Part shown: positions 36,156-48,532 of the stretch, piece after piece
Layout of the letters: the number at the start of each line of letters is the position of its first letter
Position numbering within the stretch: position 1 is the stretch's first letter
Assembly (NCBI GenBank): GCA_020310875.1
Contig: CM035407.1
Coordinates: forward strand, 90,223,132-90,287,131
Length of the DNA: 64,000 nucleotides
Reading direction: 5' to 3'
Origin: Ceratopteris richardii
Lineage: Eukaryota > Streptophyta > Polypodiopsida > Polypodiales > Pteridaceae
Position numbers and translations under genes: made by a program
The notes under the pieces: generated by a model
Told to the model about the DNA's origin: nothing
Databases searched by the model: none
Seen by the model: the letters and a program-made list of their open reading frames with translations, nothing else

Positions 36156-37440
36156 ATGATCATCATCTCGTTAAATGCTAGAGGGCTAACCGACCCCTCA
36201 AGAGCGACCATCATTGGTCAATGGCTTCGTGACATTAGCCTAAGCCCAGAATTTATATGTATTCAAGAGATTAAAATTGACAGAGAAGACCTCTAGAAAC
36301 GGCTTAGACATGTCTCCCCGACCCATGTTTGGATTTCAATGGCGCACCAGCGGGGGTCCGGTGGAACGGTAATCGGTATTAATCAAACCTGGTATGAAAA
36401 GATTGAGAACTCCATTGAAGATGAATGCCATCGATGGATTGCTGTTTCTTTTGGTGCTCCTTTTTGTTTTACTTTAGTTTCTTTGTATGCCCCTAATGGG
36501 GAGTTAGAGAGATTGAACACTTGGGCCTCCTTGGACTCGCTCCCCCACAACGTGCGTATTTGTGGTGACTTCAACATGGTGGAGGACCCTATGGATAGAT
36601 GGATGGGCAAGGGCAGGGTCATCGATAGTCGAGAGAAAGAAATGTGGGACAAAACCAAACTTCACTTGGATTTGGTCGAATTCAAAGATTCGAATGGCTT
36701 TTCTTGGTCAAATCTCCAAGCGGGCGAGGACCGGAGGAAAGCTAGACTTGATAGATGCTACATCTCTCGGAGTTTTACTCATCAATGGGGCCACCCTTCC
36801 CTCTCGCAATGCACCGACCTTACCATCTCTGATCACTACCCGATCTTTATCACTTTCCAACCTTCCACCAAGTTCCGTAAGGCTCCTTGGTTCCATGCTA
36901 GTGCGCCCTCCTTCTCTCTCCCCTCCGTCCATCAAGAAATTTCTGATGTGTGGAAGGAGGCATTCTCCTCCGGCTTGTCCCCAGCCAAGTGCTGGAGAAG
37001 TGCTGTCGATAAGGCACGACATATCATGATTAGATCCAGGAAGATGCTTGAGACTGTGCGGCGGGCTCGTAGAGAAGCTCTATATCAGAGACTCTGGAGG
37101 CTCGAGGAGGAAGTGAACAAAGGAAAATCTCAAGCTCAGAAAGGTCTTCAAAAAATCAGAGCGCTACTGAGATACGAGGAAGAAATACAAAGGAAAAATC
37201 TACAAATTTTCTTCAAGGAGTGGTGGGCTGGCAAAGCCGACAAACCCACCAAGGAGATGTGCTGCATCCTCAAAAGGAAACATAACAGAGAATCGATCCC
37301 CTTATTGCTAGACTTAAATGGCAATGTATGCAATACGGAAGAAGATAATTTTGGGATCATTGAAAGGCACTTCACGAGACTCCTGGGGACCTCGAACCCC
37401 ATCTCCCACCATAGAAGGGACTATATGGCAGCCATATCTA
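36156..37440 (+). pseudogene. LINE ORF2 5' part: endonuclease and pre-RT region
   Basis: ATG at 36,156 opens MIIISLNARGL, the start of an APE-type endonuclease. Catalytic blocks visible: SLNARGL, CIQEIKID, YAPNGE, GDFNMVEDPMDR, LDRCYIS and SDHYPI. A basic, helical pre-RT linker follows (RRAREALYQRLWRLEEE-like), ending near HHRRDYMAAIS. One in-frame TAG at about 36,294 interrupts it, otherwise the frame is open for about 420 codons. At 37,440 the sequence passes into gypsy DNA. The protein sense resumes at 48,533 with IPLNLRCLLHAPISETE, so the two halves belong to one LINE. Confidence 0.9.
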
Positions 37441-38147
37441 GGGTTTCCTTGTACTTTTGGCCTCCAAACCCATATCCTTTTTGCACGTCTTCCTACTATT
37501 GTTGAAGAGCTGATTTGATCTTCCTTCGGTCTTTGTACGTGGTTCTTACCCTTTTGTCTTTTTGGCTTCTTTGTTGAGACCTTTCGCATGTGGGAGAACA
37601 TAGGTTGTTGTGGATGTAAGAGCTTTTTAGGTACCCACATCTGTAATCGCCCTTGTTGAGCTGCAGCTAATTTCTTAGGCACCCAAACTTGTTGAATACC
37701 TTGTGATTGAGCTTGTCAGAGCTGCTTCCTTCGTCTTCTGGCTTGGTTGGCCTGCCTGGATGGGATTTGTGGGGGCAAGGCTGGTGGTTGCTCTCCTTTG
37801 CATACCCAGATCTGCTTTATTCTCGGAACTGCTTTCTTATCGAATGGTTTCTTTCTATTTGATGTAGCAGATTTGCCTGCGTGGTGGACTCACTACTGTG
37901 GCTACTTGTTTCTTTGGAGAAGAAGAAAGATCCACCCGCCTTCGAACTTGTTCTTCCACGATTGACTCCTTCTGCATCATAGAGCTTTTGACACATACAA
38001 CATCTTCTTCCATATGACTAGTCTTAGAAGAATTAAGAGAGTGTGTGGTGCCATGATCTAGGAGCATGCAGTTCTCTAATTCTAATGTGATCCATTGTTC
38101 ATGTACCCAAACTTGAAGAATTTGACTTCTTAGGTTAAGTTAACTGC

Positions 38148-38450
38148 ATGGTCATAGATCCAATCTTGACCCAAGACAAGTGGTTCTGTAAGGTTCTCAT
38201 CTTGACTCACTAGCACTTTGACTTTCATTGGAACATCTTGAAGGTAGATGGGAAGTTCCACCTCGCCCAAACAAGGGGTTTCCACACCTCCCAATCCTAT
38301 GAGATAAGCTTCTATGGGATTGATGTTCAACTGCAAGTCTTGGCAGTAGGATAGTCTAACTGCACTACTTGCTGCACCTGAGTCAATCAATGCTTTCATA
38401 GTCCTTGCACCCTTTCCTTGTCCTATCTCTATGGTCACAAAGGGACGTCG
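38148..38450 (-). other. Second aspartic-protease domain of the gypsy, after integrase
   Basis: VTIEIGQGKGARTMKALIDSGAASSAV has the retropepsin flap-strand and active-site pattern, followed by GLGGVETPCLGEVELPI and LVLGQDWI, the equivalents of the ILG[R/Q]-x-[F/W] end block. It is distinct in sequence from protease 1 (YTTKAIIDSGAGVAIA ... MILGRPFL) upstream of RT. The domain recurs in the older copy at 21,540-21,809. Its role is unknown. Confidence 0.75.
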
Positions 38451-41400
38451 GTCAATGACTTGAGAAGTAGTTATGCCCGATTTTATGCACGTATCCATGT
38501 GATATTTTGGGGCTTTTGAGTTGACATCTACGCCTAGTCGCCTTAACTTATTTCGCCTAATACACTCTCTAGCCTCTGTCTGTGCTTCTTCCCTCACCCT
38601 TAACTCCTCTTCTTTTCGCTTCTTAGCAGTGTTGAGTCTCATAAGCATATCCTCTGTAAGCGGTTCTTGGTATAACTTGACTCTACATCCACTAATATAG
38701 TTTGGCAAGATATCTCCTTCTAGAGTGGCCAACTGAACTGCACCACTAGTGGAAATTCTATTAATGATCATGGGTTCATATCCTCTTTTTTCCAACTTAC
38801 AGGCATGTTGCTTTAGTGTGTAAACCAACACTAGATCGCCCTCTTTCAGTCCCTTATCCTTGATGTGTGCATCAAAGTATCCTTTTGTCTTTTCTTTGCA
38901 ACATAGATGCCTGCCGCCGCGCGTAGCCTTGTCTCACCTAAGCGTTCTAGATCAAAGATCCTAGAGGACAATTCATGTCCATTCCACTCATGCTCTTGTG
39001 CTACTTTTAAGTCTGCGATGAGGAAGTCTAATGGTAGAACAACATTCTATCCAAAGACCATCTGAAATGGGGTGGCATTGAGTACCGTTTTGTAGGCAAC
39101 TCGGTAAGCCCAAACAGCATGATGAAGTTGTTTGTCCCAATCTGAGCGTTTATTATTTACCAGTTTTTTCAATACGTTACAGAGGATCTTATTGGTGCTT
39201 TTGGCTTGTCCATTAGCTTGTGGGTGATAAGGGGCAGACTTCTTATGTATCACCAAGAATTCCTGGAGAAGATTTTCAATGACCTCATTCAAGAAGTCTG
39301 TGCATCTATCGCTCACTAACTCTATTGGTAGCCCATATCTCGTGAACACATTCTCAAATAAGAGCTTAGCCGTAGTCTGAGCATCATTCTTTGTTGTGGC
39401 TTTCACTTCTACCCACTTTGAAAGGTAATCTGTGGCTACAATAATATATTCTACATGGGAGTTTCTAGCTGGGGGGTTAATAGGACCTATGAAGTCTATG
39501 CCCCACTTCAAAAATGCACGCCCTCCCATCATTGGCCTCAAAGGCATCTCATCTTTTCTAACTAGATATTGTGCACGTTGGCATGTGTCACATTTCTTCA
39601 CATAGGTATGAGCATCCATATGAAGAGTGGGCCACCAAAGTCCTGAGAATAGAATGGTCTTGATTACTCGATTAGGACCGAAGTGTCCACCTGCGACACC
39701 GCTGTGTGCAGTTTCTAAGACTTTCAAATAGTTTGATTCATGAACACACAGTCTTAAGTAACCATCTTTGCCTCTTTGGTATAAGTTGTCTCCTACTAAG
39801 GCATAGCCTTGAGCCTCTTGCTCCATGCTTCGTCTTCTTGCTAGACTATCCTCTTTGGGTAATCTTCCCGATCTCATAAACTCTACCAATGGAGCACTCC
39901 AATCTGGAATTAATGATACTTGATAAAGGGTCGCATGCTCCACTGGTGGTCTCTCTCTGTACATTGGACAATTCTTAATCCACTCATGTATTTCTTTGTC
40001 CATGCTAGGCCAATACACTCCTAAACGTTTCAAATTTTGTAATGTGCGCTGTTTAGAATAATGATTTCCTAGCAATCCATCATGAGCTTGTTGCAACCAA
40101 CTACTATGTTCATCGTCCTCAACACAACAAGCTAATACACCCTCAGTATCTTGTTTGTACATGCTTCCTGCCAATATGTGATATTTTTGTGATTTTACAA
40201 TTTCTTCTTGTGATGTTTTCACATTCTTATTTGCAGGGCCGAAGGTTAGGACTGGTACCAACTTATTTGCCCATTTAGGAACAACTTCTAAATTGAACAT
40301 ATAAGCATCGGGTAATTCATCAGACACTCCTTGCGGTGACTCTCCTGAAGTGATGCGAGAAAGGTGATTTGCCCTAAGGTGGGTTCTACCTTTCCTGACA
40401 ACAACTTCAAAGTCATATTCCATTAGTAAGAGGAACCATCTTACTAAACGCCCAATATTGCAAGGTTTATTGACCAAATATAACAAAGCTTGATGATCAG
40501 TGAAAAACTTGAACTTGTTGGCCAATAAATAGTGTCTAAACTTCTTCACAGCATATACCATGCCTAAGCCCTCTCGCTCAGTTGTGGTATAGTTTCGTTC
40601 AGCTGCGGTGAGCTTTCTACTAGCATATGCTATGGGCAAATCTAAGTTTCCTTCTCCTGTGGGTTGTGCTAGCACACATCCTATGGCATGATTGGATGCA
40701 TCCACATGGACATGGAATGGTTTATTCCAATCAGGAGTGGTCAGTATTGGTGCTGTGCACAAACGTTTCTTCAGTTCATTGAAAGAATTCTCGCATTCGT
40801 CGTTCCACTCAAAATTAGACAACAAGGCATAAAGGGGTCTAGCTATGATCGCATACATGTGGATAAACCTATGGTCATATCCACAATGGCCCATAAAGGC
40901 TTGTACCTCCTTAACATTCCTTGGCCTTGGTAGCTCCGCTATGGCTCGTACCTTATCTTCATCTGTTGAGATTCCATTCTTAGAAACAATATGACCTAAG
41001 ATTTTACCTTGACGCACCATGAACACACACTTTTCTAGGTTCAGACACACTCGATATTCTCTACACTTGTTGAAGATTTGTCTCAGCTCAAGGATGTGAA
41101 ATCTTCTTTCTTGGGAATGAGCACATAAATCATCCACATACACTTCTAAGCTCTTTCGCAAGAACTCCTGAAGACATGACACATGAGCCTTTGGAATGTT
41201 GCAGGTGCATTGGTGAGCACAAATGGCATCACATGAAATGCAAAGATTCCCCACTCTGTAGCAAAAGTTGTTTTGTGTTGATCTTTTGGGGCAATGGCTA
41301 CTTGATTGTAACCTGAAAATCCATCAAGGAAGCTATAAACTTCCTTGCCTGCAACACGCTCCAATAGGTGTTCCATGATTGGAAGTGGATAACTATCTCT

Positions 41401-44400
41401 GATCGTAGCGGCATTAACTTTTTTAAGGTTAATACACACTCGCAACTTCCCGTTCTTCTTGGGCACCACTACAATGGGGGACACCCATTCAATATGCTCA
41501 ATCTCATAGATAAATGCAGCTTCAATCAGCCTATCAATTTCTTCTTTTATTTTGGTTGCATATGTATCAGTATATGTGTAGGGCTTTTGCTTGGTGGGCT
41601 TAGCATCAGGGGTCATGGGGATAGTATAAGAGAAAATTCTTGGATCTACCCCTTTCAAGTCTCTATAGTGCCATGCAAACACATCCCTATATTCCCTTAA
41701 TAGAGCTACGAGCTCCATTTCTTCTCTTGCACTTAGGTCATCTCCTATATATGTGCATCTCTCTTCGTTCTCTTCAATGGTCACTACAATTTTCTTGGTC
41801 TTTTCTTTATTATCATATGATTCTCCTATGATGGCCTCTCTCTTAGGCATTCGTACCAAAATTTTGAGATCGTCAACTTCATATTTCTTGAAGTTTTCTG
41901 GTACTTCAAACAATGATTCCTCCTCTTCTGGTTTCACTGCTTTTCTTTTCTTTTTCTTTTGACTGCTCTCACTTCCATCCTTTGAAATTACCGTTTTAAT
42001 ACTTGTGAGAGGTTCTTCTTCTTTCTGGGTGAACACTCCTATATCTTCTAGATAGTGCTGCTCTGAGTTAAAGCAACTATCCATCACAATGGACTCTAGA
42101 TCATCGTCATTCTCTTCTTCTTCTAAGACATCACTAGGGTCACATTCTTCTAGCAAGGGATGACACATGAACACTGAAATATCATAACCCTCCTCATCAC
42201 AATGAGGTGTCCATCGTTCTTCATTGACAGCAATGTCCATGGTGGCTAAGATTTTTGGCCAGCCATGAGGCTCAAATTCCTCATCTGGAAAGATCATCGA
42301 TGTATAGGCTGGGTCTTTAATTGGTCTATCTCTTGGCAAAGTTCCTTCTTCTGTTGCCTTTAAACGTTTTTCCTCTTCCTCTGCGACCTTGCACATCCAC
42401 AAATGAGTATCTTCATGTAGCCATGATGGATCAGGTGAACTTTCAGAATGCATAGAGATAGAATCTTCTTTCGCTTTCTGGATAGGATTCCACTGTAGGG
42501 GTGGTACATCTCTGAAGGAGTAATCCTTGAAATTGACCTTGGTGGTGACCCCTAAGTGTTGTAAGTACAAGGAGTTGGTTCCCCAATCTTTTACTATTTG
42601 CAATTGTCATAGGAAGGGTCTTCCTAGGATCATCTCATAGACGTTATTTTTCTCAAAGTCACATATAGCAAATGTATGTTCAAACTCCACACCACAAGTG
42701 GTTAGAGTTATCCCTTCTAGCAATCCTAGAGGTATTTCAAAATGACCATCAGCCATTTGAAGCTTCATTCTAGTTGGTCTTAATGTGGGATTTCCCCATT
42801 GCTTCCACAAGGAGGTGGTCGCAATAGCAACACCAGCACCTGAATCTATGATTGCTTTGGTTGTGTAACCTTGGTAGGTGATTGGAAGATAAGTAATACC
42901 TTCTTCACCCTCACACATGTCTCCTATTTTATCAAGAGGTATCTCTGGAACTTTTTGCTTAGAGCCTGTTCTTGGCATATTGGAATCAAGTTCTAGGACC
43001 TAATCCTTCACATGATTCCATAGCTCGGGTTTTGCTTTGAGCAGCTGTTCTACAGTGAGATGACATTGAACCTTAGTGTTCTTCACGACATCAGTGTTCC
43101 TTGGGACCACTGAGTCTTCATGTCTGACCAGTATTGTGGGAGCTCTGATCTAAAGAGATTTAGATTCCCATGGGCCTGGAAATTGAGGTAGTTCTTCTAG
43201 GGTATTAGATTCAAAATCTAATCTTTCGTCTTCTTGTTGTTCTGCTTCATCTCCGTAAATAGATGGAATGTCTTGGGGAAATTGATCATGAAGATCATCA
43301 ATTTCAGGAAGAGGAGGAGGATTACCCTTCTCCTTGGCCCATTTCTCTTCTTGTATTTCCCGCAAGAACTCTTGAGAGTGCTCCTGAATTGAAGGAGGTA
43401 TTCCAGCATCCGTGGAATTAGGAACATACGCTCCCTTTGGTGGTGACTTTTTTCTCTCAATAACTGGTTGAGCCTGTGGAGGTAAAGAAACTTGTGGTTT
43501 GTTTACCAACTGCTCTAATCTTTCTAGTAAGCCCTGGAAATGCAAATCTGGTTTGACAAAGTTTGTTTGATTGAACTTTTGACTAGTCTCGAGTATAGCT
43601 TGGGCTTGTTCTACCATTTTCATGCACATTTTCATTCGTTGAATCTCTAAGTCCGCTCTAGGGTAACTCTTGTCTAGGTTTGCAGCTGTAGGCCCTTCTT
43701 GAAGTCGAGCCTGGTAGGCTTTGAACATCATGTCCAAGCCTTCTGGGGTTGGATATGCAAGAACAGACCCTGGTTGTGGCCTATTTACAATGGGTGGTGG
43801 GTGGGAGGAGGTGGAGTGGATGGAGTGTCAGCATGCGAGGGGTTTTGAGATGCGATGTCTTCTATTTTTGTTTTTGCGTCTTTCAAGCTTTCTTCTAGTT
43901 CCGATAACTTTTTATTCCACTTGCGATTAGCCTTCTCTCTGGTATCCGTCCATGTTCTTGTTTTCCTCTTACTAGACTCTCCTGATTCACTCGACTCTGA
44001 TTGTTTTGCTGGTTTATCCTGTTTTAAGGCTTGTGCTCTAGTGACAACTTGTATAGGAGCCACATTACTACTACTTGAACTTGAATCTGCCACTAAGCCT
44101 ACCACATTAATGGGTGTAATCTTGGGTGCAGTGGAGGGGTTTCTTGGACAATCTCTGGGGAGATGATCTTTGCCACATTCAAGACAAAAAGCTTGTATTG
44201 TGATAGCCTGACCTTGAATCGGAGATGGTGGGTGGGGACAATCACGAATAAAATGGTCACCTTGACATCTAAAACAAGATCCTCTAGGGGCTTGTGGTCT
44301 CATTTGTCTCAATTGGGGCCTAGGGTTAGGATTTGTGCACATGACATTGGAATATTCTGGCTCCCAATTTTGCTCCATAGGTGGTGCCTCATATTGATAC

Positions 44401-46638
44401 GAGTAAATCTCACTATGCTCAGGCGACTCAGTGTAATAAGCATGTGGACTACCTTCATGGGAGTAGTCTGAACTATGAGCATGAGAGTCATTATTTGGTA
44501 GTAATGGGGTTAGTGGGACCAATGCTCTATTTGGATTTTCCTCTCCCACGGCATACTTGATTGGAATCACGTTGGCAGGTGTTGGTGGTTGGTTTCCCAA
44601 GACTGGTTGTGGCCTATATTGTGCTTGATATTGCTGTTGTGGTCGATAATATGGCTGTTGGTATTGGTTTGGTACTTACCTTGTTGGTAAGGTTGCTGAT
44701 AAGTCTGTCTAACAGCTTGCCTATTGTAGGGACAATCTTGAGCCGTGTGATTCGTGTATTTTCTCTCAATAGTGCAATATGGAGCATTCCTTTCTCTAAT
44801 GTTTTGATTTTGCATTGGGCATACGTTAGCCATGTGGTCCCCTCCGTAGGTATAACATCGATTCAATGAGGGGACTCTTGGTATTTGTCTATTTTGAACT
44901 CCTAGCTTCTTGGCAACTTGCTCAGCTATCTCATCTATTTCCGTGGAGATTTTTGAAGTGTGACTAGTAGAATTGTCGGAGTCCTTATAGAGTTTGGATA
45001 GTCCTAACTCCTCACCTAAGTTGTCTTCTATGTCAATGCACGTCCGCACACACTCTTCTATGGATCTAGGCTCTTTCAAATACACATATGATCTTAACTT
45101 TGTGCTCAGTAAGCCATCTAAGAACAAAGCCACTTGTTTGGCAGGTGTGGGCAACTCTAGAACAGGGCATCTTTCTAAGTACTGTCTGAACCTTCTTCTT
45201 GCTTGTCGCACTATTTCTTGGGGTGTCTGCTTGAAACTGTGGATCAAGGATGATGTGTTATGCCTGATACCACTCTTGGAAAATTCTACAATGAATTCAT
45301 CTAGCAGCTGACCTATATCGCGATAGTTTCGACTACCTAGTGGTTGAAACCAAGCCAAGGCAGTTCATTGCCTTGATCACTTGAGTGGGTCTAAGGGTTC
45401 TTGTGTGCTCTCGGGGTATAGGCAATGGAAAATCAGGTTCATCTCTTTGTTGCCTATGTGCTTGATGTCTCTCTCTTTCCGGTCTTTCATTTTCAGATCC
45501 TGCTCTATCTCTGCCCATAGTGTGTGCAAAACTTACCTCAGGTCTCTCTCTAGTTCTTTCTCTCTGGGCTTCATGAGCTTGGGATGATCCTACTCCTTGG
45601 AGGCCATGGAAAGCATTGGATCTTGGTGGAGGGAAAATAAATTCACTCTTCCAAGTATATGCATGTCTATCATGTTCTGTTACCAAGAAAATTTTTTCTG
45701 ATGTGTTATCCAGGTAGACAACTTTGCCTAGTAACTCTGGATCCTTGAACTCGTAGATGATGACTATGCCCAATTGGCTAGGTTGATCTGGCTTGAATCT
45801 CCAAAAGGCTTCCTGTGTTTCTCTATTCAAGAATAGTTCTATGCTTTTGTTGTCTTGAGGGATCCAGTCTGGGTTGATCACTCTGGTCAAAACTGACTTA
45901 CCTCTAGGAGTCTGGGGTCCTTGTCCTACATTTCCTTGTTCTAGGTCTCATATCTCATTCTCATGAATGATATTTCCAAACTCATTGGTCCTATCTGGTA
46001 GGTTGGTGACCACATACATGGTTCCTTCCTTATCAATGTATGAACCCTCTTCGAACTTGACCACCGGGTGTTCAAGTCCAAAGGGTTGATCTGGATCTTT
46101 GAGTTGGACCACTGATCGCCTCAGGCCATCCTCATAGATGCGAGCACCTAATCAGTTGGTCCGAATATATTCTAGCTGTGTCTTATAGGGGCCTTCTGGC
46201 ATTTGTAAATAGGCAGTGCCTGAGTTACCTGCAGGTTTTCCCATGCTAAAAGACATTTCTGAGTCACTTGTGTCTGAGTTTAGTACGTAAGGACAACATA
46301 GTTGTTGTGCCCAAGATTTGGCTGTATGGTTGACACTAGACTAAGAAGATCTAATGCTTTGTCTATCCTTGCCTAGGTGTCTACCAGATCTCAGGTTCAT
46401 AAGCTTTGGTTAAGAGTCCAAAATTTTCCCTTGGTATGGTTCAAAATTCTTTGGAGTCCCCTTGGGTTCCAGGTCCCGCTTGAGGGTCAACTTCAAATTA
46501 GTCTATCTGAAAATCAATGCATAGGATTCAAAATGAGCTTTCCAATGAGCTATAGAGCTCAGAAAATGGACTTGGGATGAAAAAGTTATGTCAAATCAGG
46601 CTCTTGGGGGTCAAAATAGGCAAACAGGCACTTATGGA

Positions 46639-47592
46639 AAAATCATGATTTTGTATGAAATCAGAGAGTCGCGATTTTATGAACATCAATAGAATCGCGA
46701 TTTTATGAATATCAAGAGAATCACGATTTTATGAATATCAAGAGAATCGCAATTTTATGAACTTCAAGAGAATCGCGATGCTATGAAATCAGAGAATCAC
46801 GATCCTGTGAAACCAAGAGAATCGCGATTGTGTGAAATCAGAGAATCGTGATTGTGTGAAATCAGAGAATCCCGATTGTGTGAAATCAGAGAATCGCGAT
46901 TTTGTACCTTGAGAATCGTGTTTTCACAAAATCGTGTTTTTGGCTGAAAATCGTGATTTGTGAGAATCACGATTTTGAGCAGAGAATCGTATTTTTGAGA
47001 ATCGAGATTTTGAGCAGAGGATCGTGTTTTTGAAAATCACAATTGCCAACAGAGAATCATGTTTTTGCTGAAAATCGTGATTTGTGAGAATCACGATTTT
47101 GAGCAGAGAATCGTGTTTTTAAGAATCGCGATTTTGAGCAGAGGATCTTGTTTTTGAAAATCGCGATTGCCAACAGAGAATCGTGTTTTCACAGAATCGT
47201 GTTTTCACAAAATCGTGTTTTTCCTGAAAATCGTGATTTGTGAGAATCGCGATTTTGAGCAGAGAATCGTGTTGTTGAGAATTGCGATTTTGTACCTTGG
47301 ATGAAAATCGTGTTTCTAAAAATCGCGATTTTGTCTCAGAGAATCATGGTTTTTAAAAATTTAGAGAATCGCGATTTTGAGCACAACCACAGAATCGTGT
47401 TTTCTTAGAATCGTGTTTTTTGGCTGAAAATCGTGATTTGTGAGAATCGTGATTTTGAGCACAACCATAGAATCGTGTTTTCTTTCAACAAACGTTTAGG
47501 CGGGAAATAGAAAATCGTGATTTTTCAAAAAAAATTGAATTTTCCACAGAATCGCGATTTTCTTCACAGAATCGTGTTTTTTGGCAAGAAAT
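46639..47592. repeat. Palindromic tandem repeat in gypsy leader (right copy)
   Basis: Mirror of 13,575-14,545, with units carrying AATCGCGATT or AATCGTGTT. It differs from the left copy by small unit changes. Confidence 0.85.
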
Positions 47593-47899
47593 TCAAATTT
47601 TTGAGCACCGAGCAATGGCGAGCTCCGTATGTGCAGAAAATCATGAAAAAACACAGCGCTTGCTCTCTCTTGCACTTCCTAGCTCCTCCTCGCACAATAA
47701 TGCATGAAAGATGGTATGAAAATGGTGAAAATGCACTAAAAAACAAGAAATTTCTATGAAGAAGAAGATGGAAGAAGGTGGAGATGATGATGATGATGAA
47801 GATGAAGAAGAAAAATCCAAAAATGAACAAAAATGATTTACCTTCCAACGTCGCAAATCTACGATCTTACCATCACAACGCTCGTCCTCAAAGCTCTCT

Positions 47900-47916
47900 C
47901 CCCGGCAACGACGCCA
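47900..47916 (-). other. Gypsy primer-binding site, tRNA-Asp type (right copy)
   Basis: Same 17-base site as in the left arm, read on the minus strand, five bases inside the LTR at 47,922. Confidence 0.85.
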
Positions 47917-47921
47917 AAATT

Positions 47922-48532
47922 TGGTGTAGCTCAAGCGTAAGCACCACCTCCTTTACTTGTCAATCCGCAGAGACGTGAGGACCGGTATGAAGACCACGAG
48001 CAAGTGAAGGCACAAGTGCATGAGTGAAAGCACACAAACATGCACACACATACACACACACGCGCACAAGGTAAGATCAAAGAGAGGAACAATGGAAAGC
48101 TTTGATTGCAAAAGAGTTCTCTTACAAAAGCTCTATTCTCTAACAAGCTAACCTCAAAAATGAGCTCTCTAGCTCTTTTTATAGTTTTTTGACTAGTTTT
48201 GGCCCTGTCCAGACCTAGTGTCCGGCCTAGTTAAAAATTAGGTTCCAGGGCTTATTTGAGGGCTCAAACGAAGTCTAAAAATTATGAAAATTGGTAGGAT
48301 GATACTTCTAATATCCTCAAGCTCAAGGACTCCTTGCCTTGAACAAAATGGAGTTACAAAAATAGAAAATGGTATTTACAATGGTTTTTAGTGATGAAAA
48401 TCACTATTGTTGTAGGGGATTCTTCTAAAAATTTGACATACACTTCTTGGAGCTCCCTACTTGCTCCTTCTACTTGTGTGTCCACCTCTTTGATGTGCTC
48501 CTGTGCTTTGTCCTTGACCTTCAGCTTCAACA
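47922..48532 (-). repeat. Gypsy 5' LTR (right arm)
   Basis: 611 bp, TGTTGAAGCTG to CTACACCA on the minus strand. It is followed by AGATACCACTC of the LINE. The five bases AGATA are a candidate target duplication, but the matching copy on the far side is not visible. Confidence 0.85.

Larger units (their letters stand above)
37441..48532 (-). mobile_element. Ty3/gypsy element, Athila/Tat (OTA) type, inserted in LINE (right copy)
   Basis: From its 5' end at high coordinates: LTR 47,922-48,532, tRNA-Asp primer-binding site, palindromic leader repeat, gag (about 43.8-46.2 kb), protease 1 (42,607-42,978), acidic linker, RT (about 41.0-41.65 kb), RNase H (about 40.35-40.74 kb), H2C2 zinc domain 1 (about 39.96-40.16 kb), H2C2 zinc domain 2 (about 39.58-39.78 kb), integrase DDE core (about 39.16-39.53 kb), SH3-like C-terminal segment (RGYEPMIINRISTSGAVQL, about 38.7-38.83 kb), and protease 2 (about 38.15-38.44 kb, ALIDSGAASSAV). 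A charged, Ser-rich extension follows to about 37.5 kb. No LTR is seen at the low-coordinate end. It is a fossil with roughly half a dozen or more breaks. The part above 39,798 is duplicated in the left arm. Confidence 0.92.

Noticed and set aside
37318-38067. Independent host genes between LINE and gypsy pol
   Set aside because: On the minus strand this is the charged C-terminal extension that follows the second protease of the gypsy.
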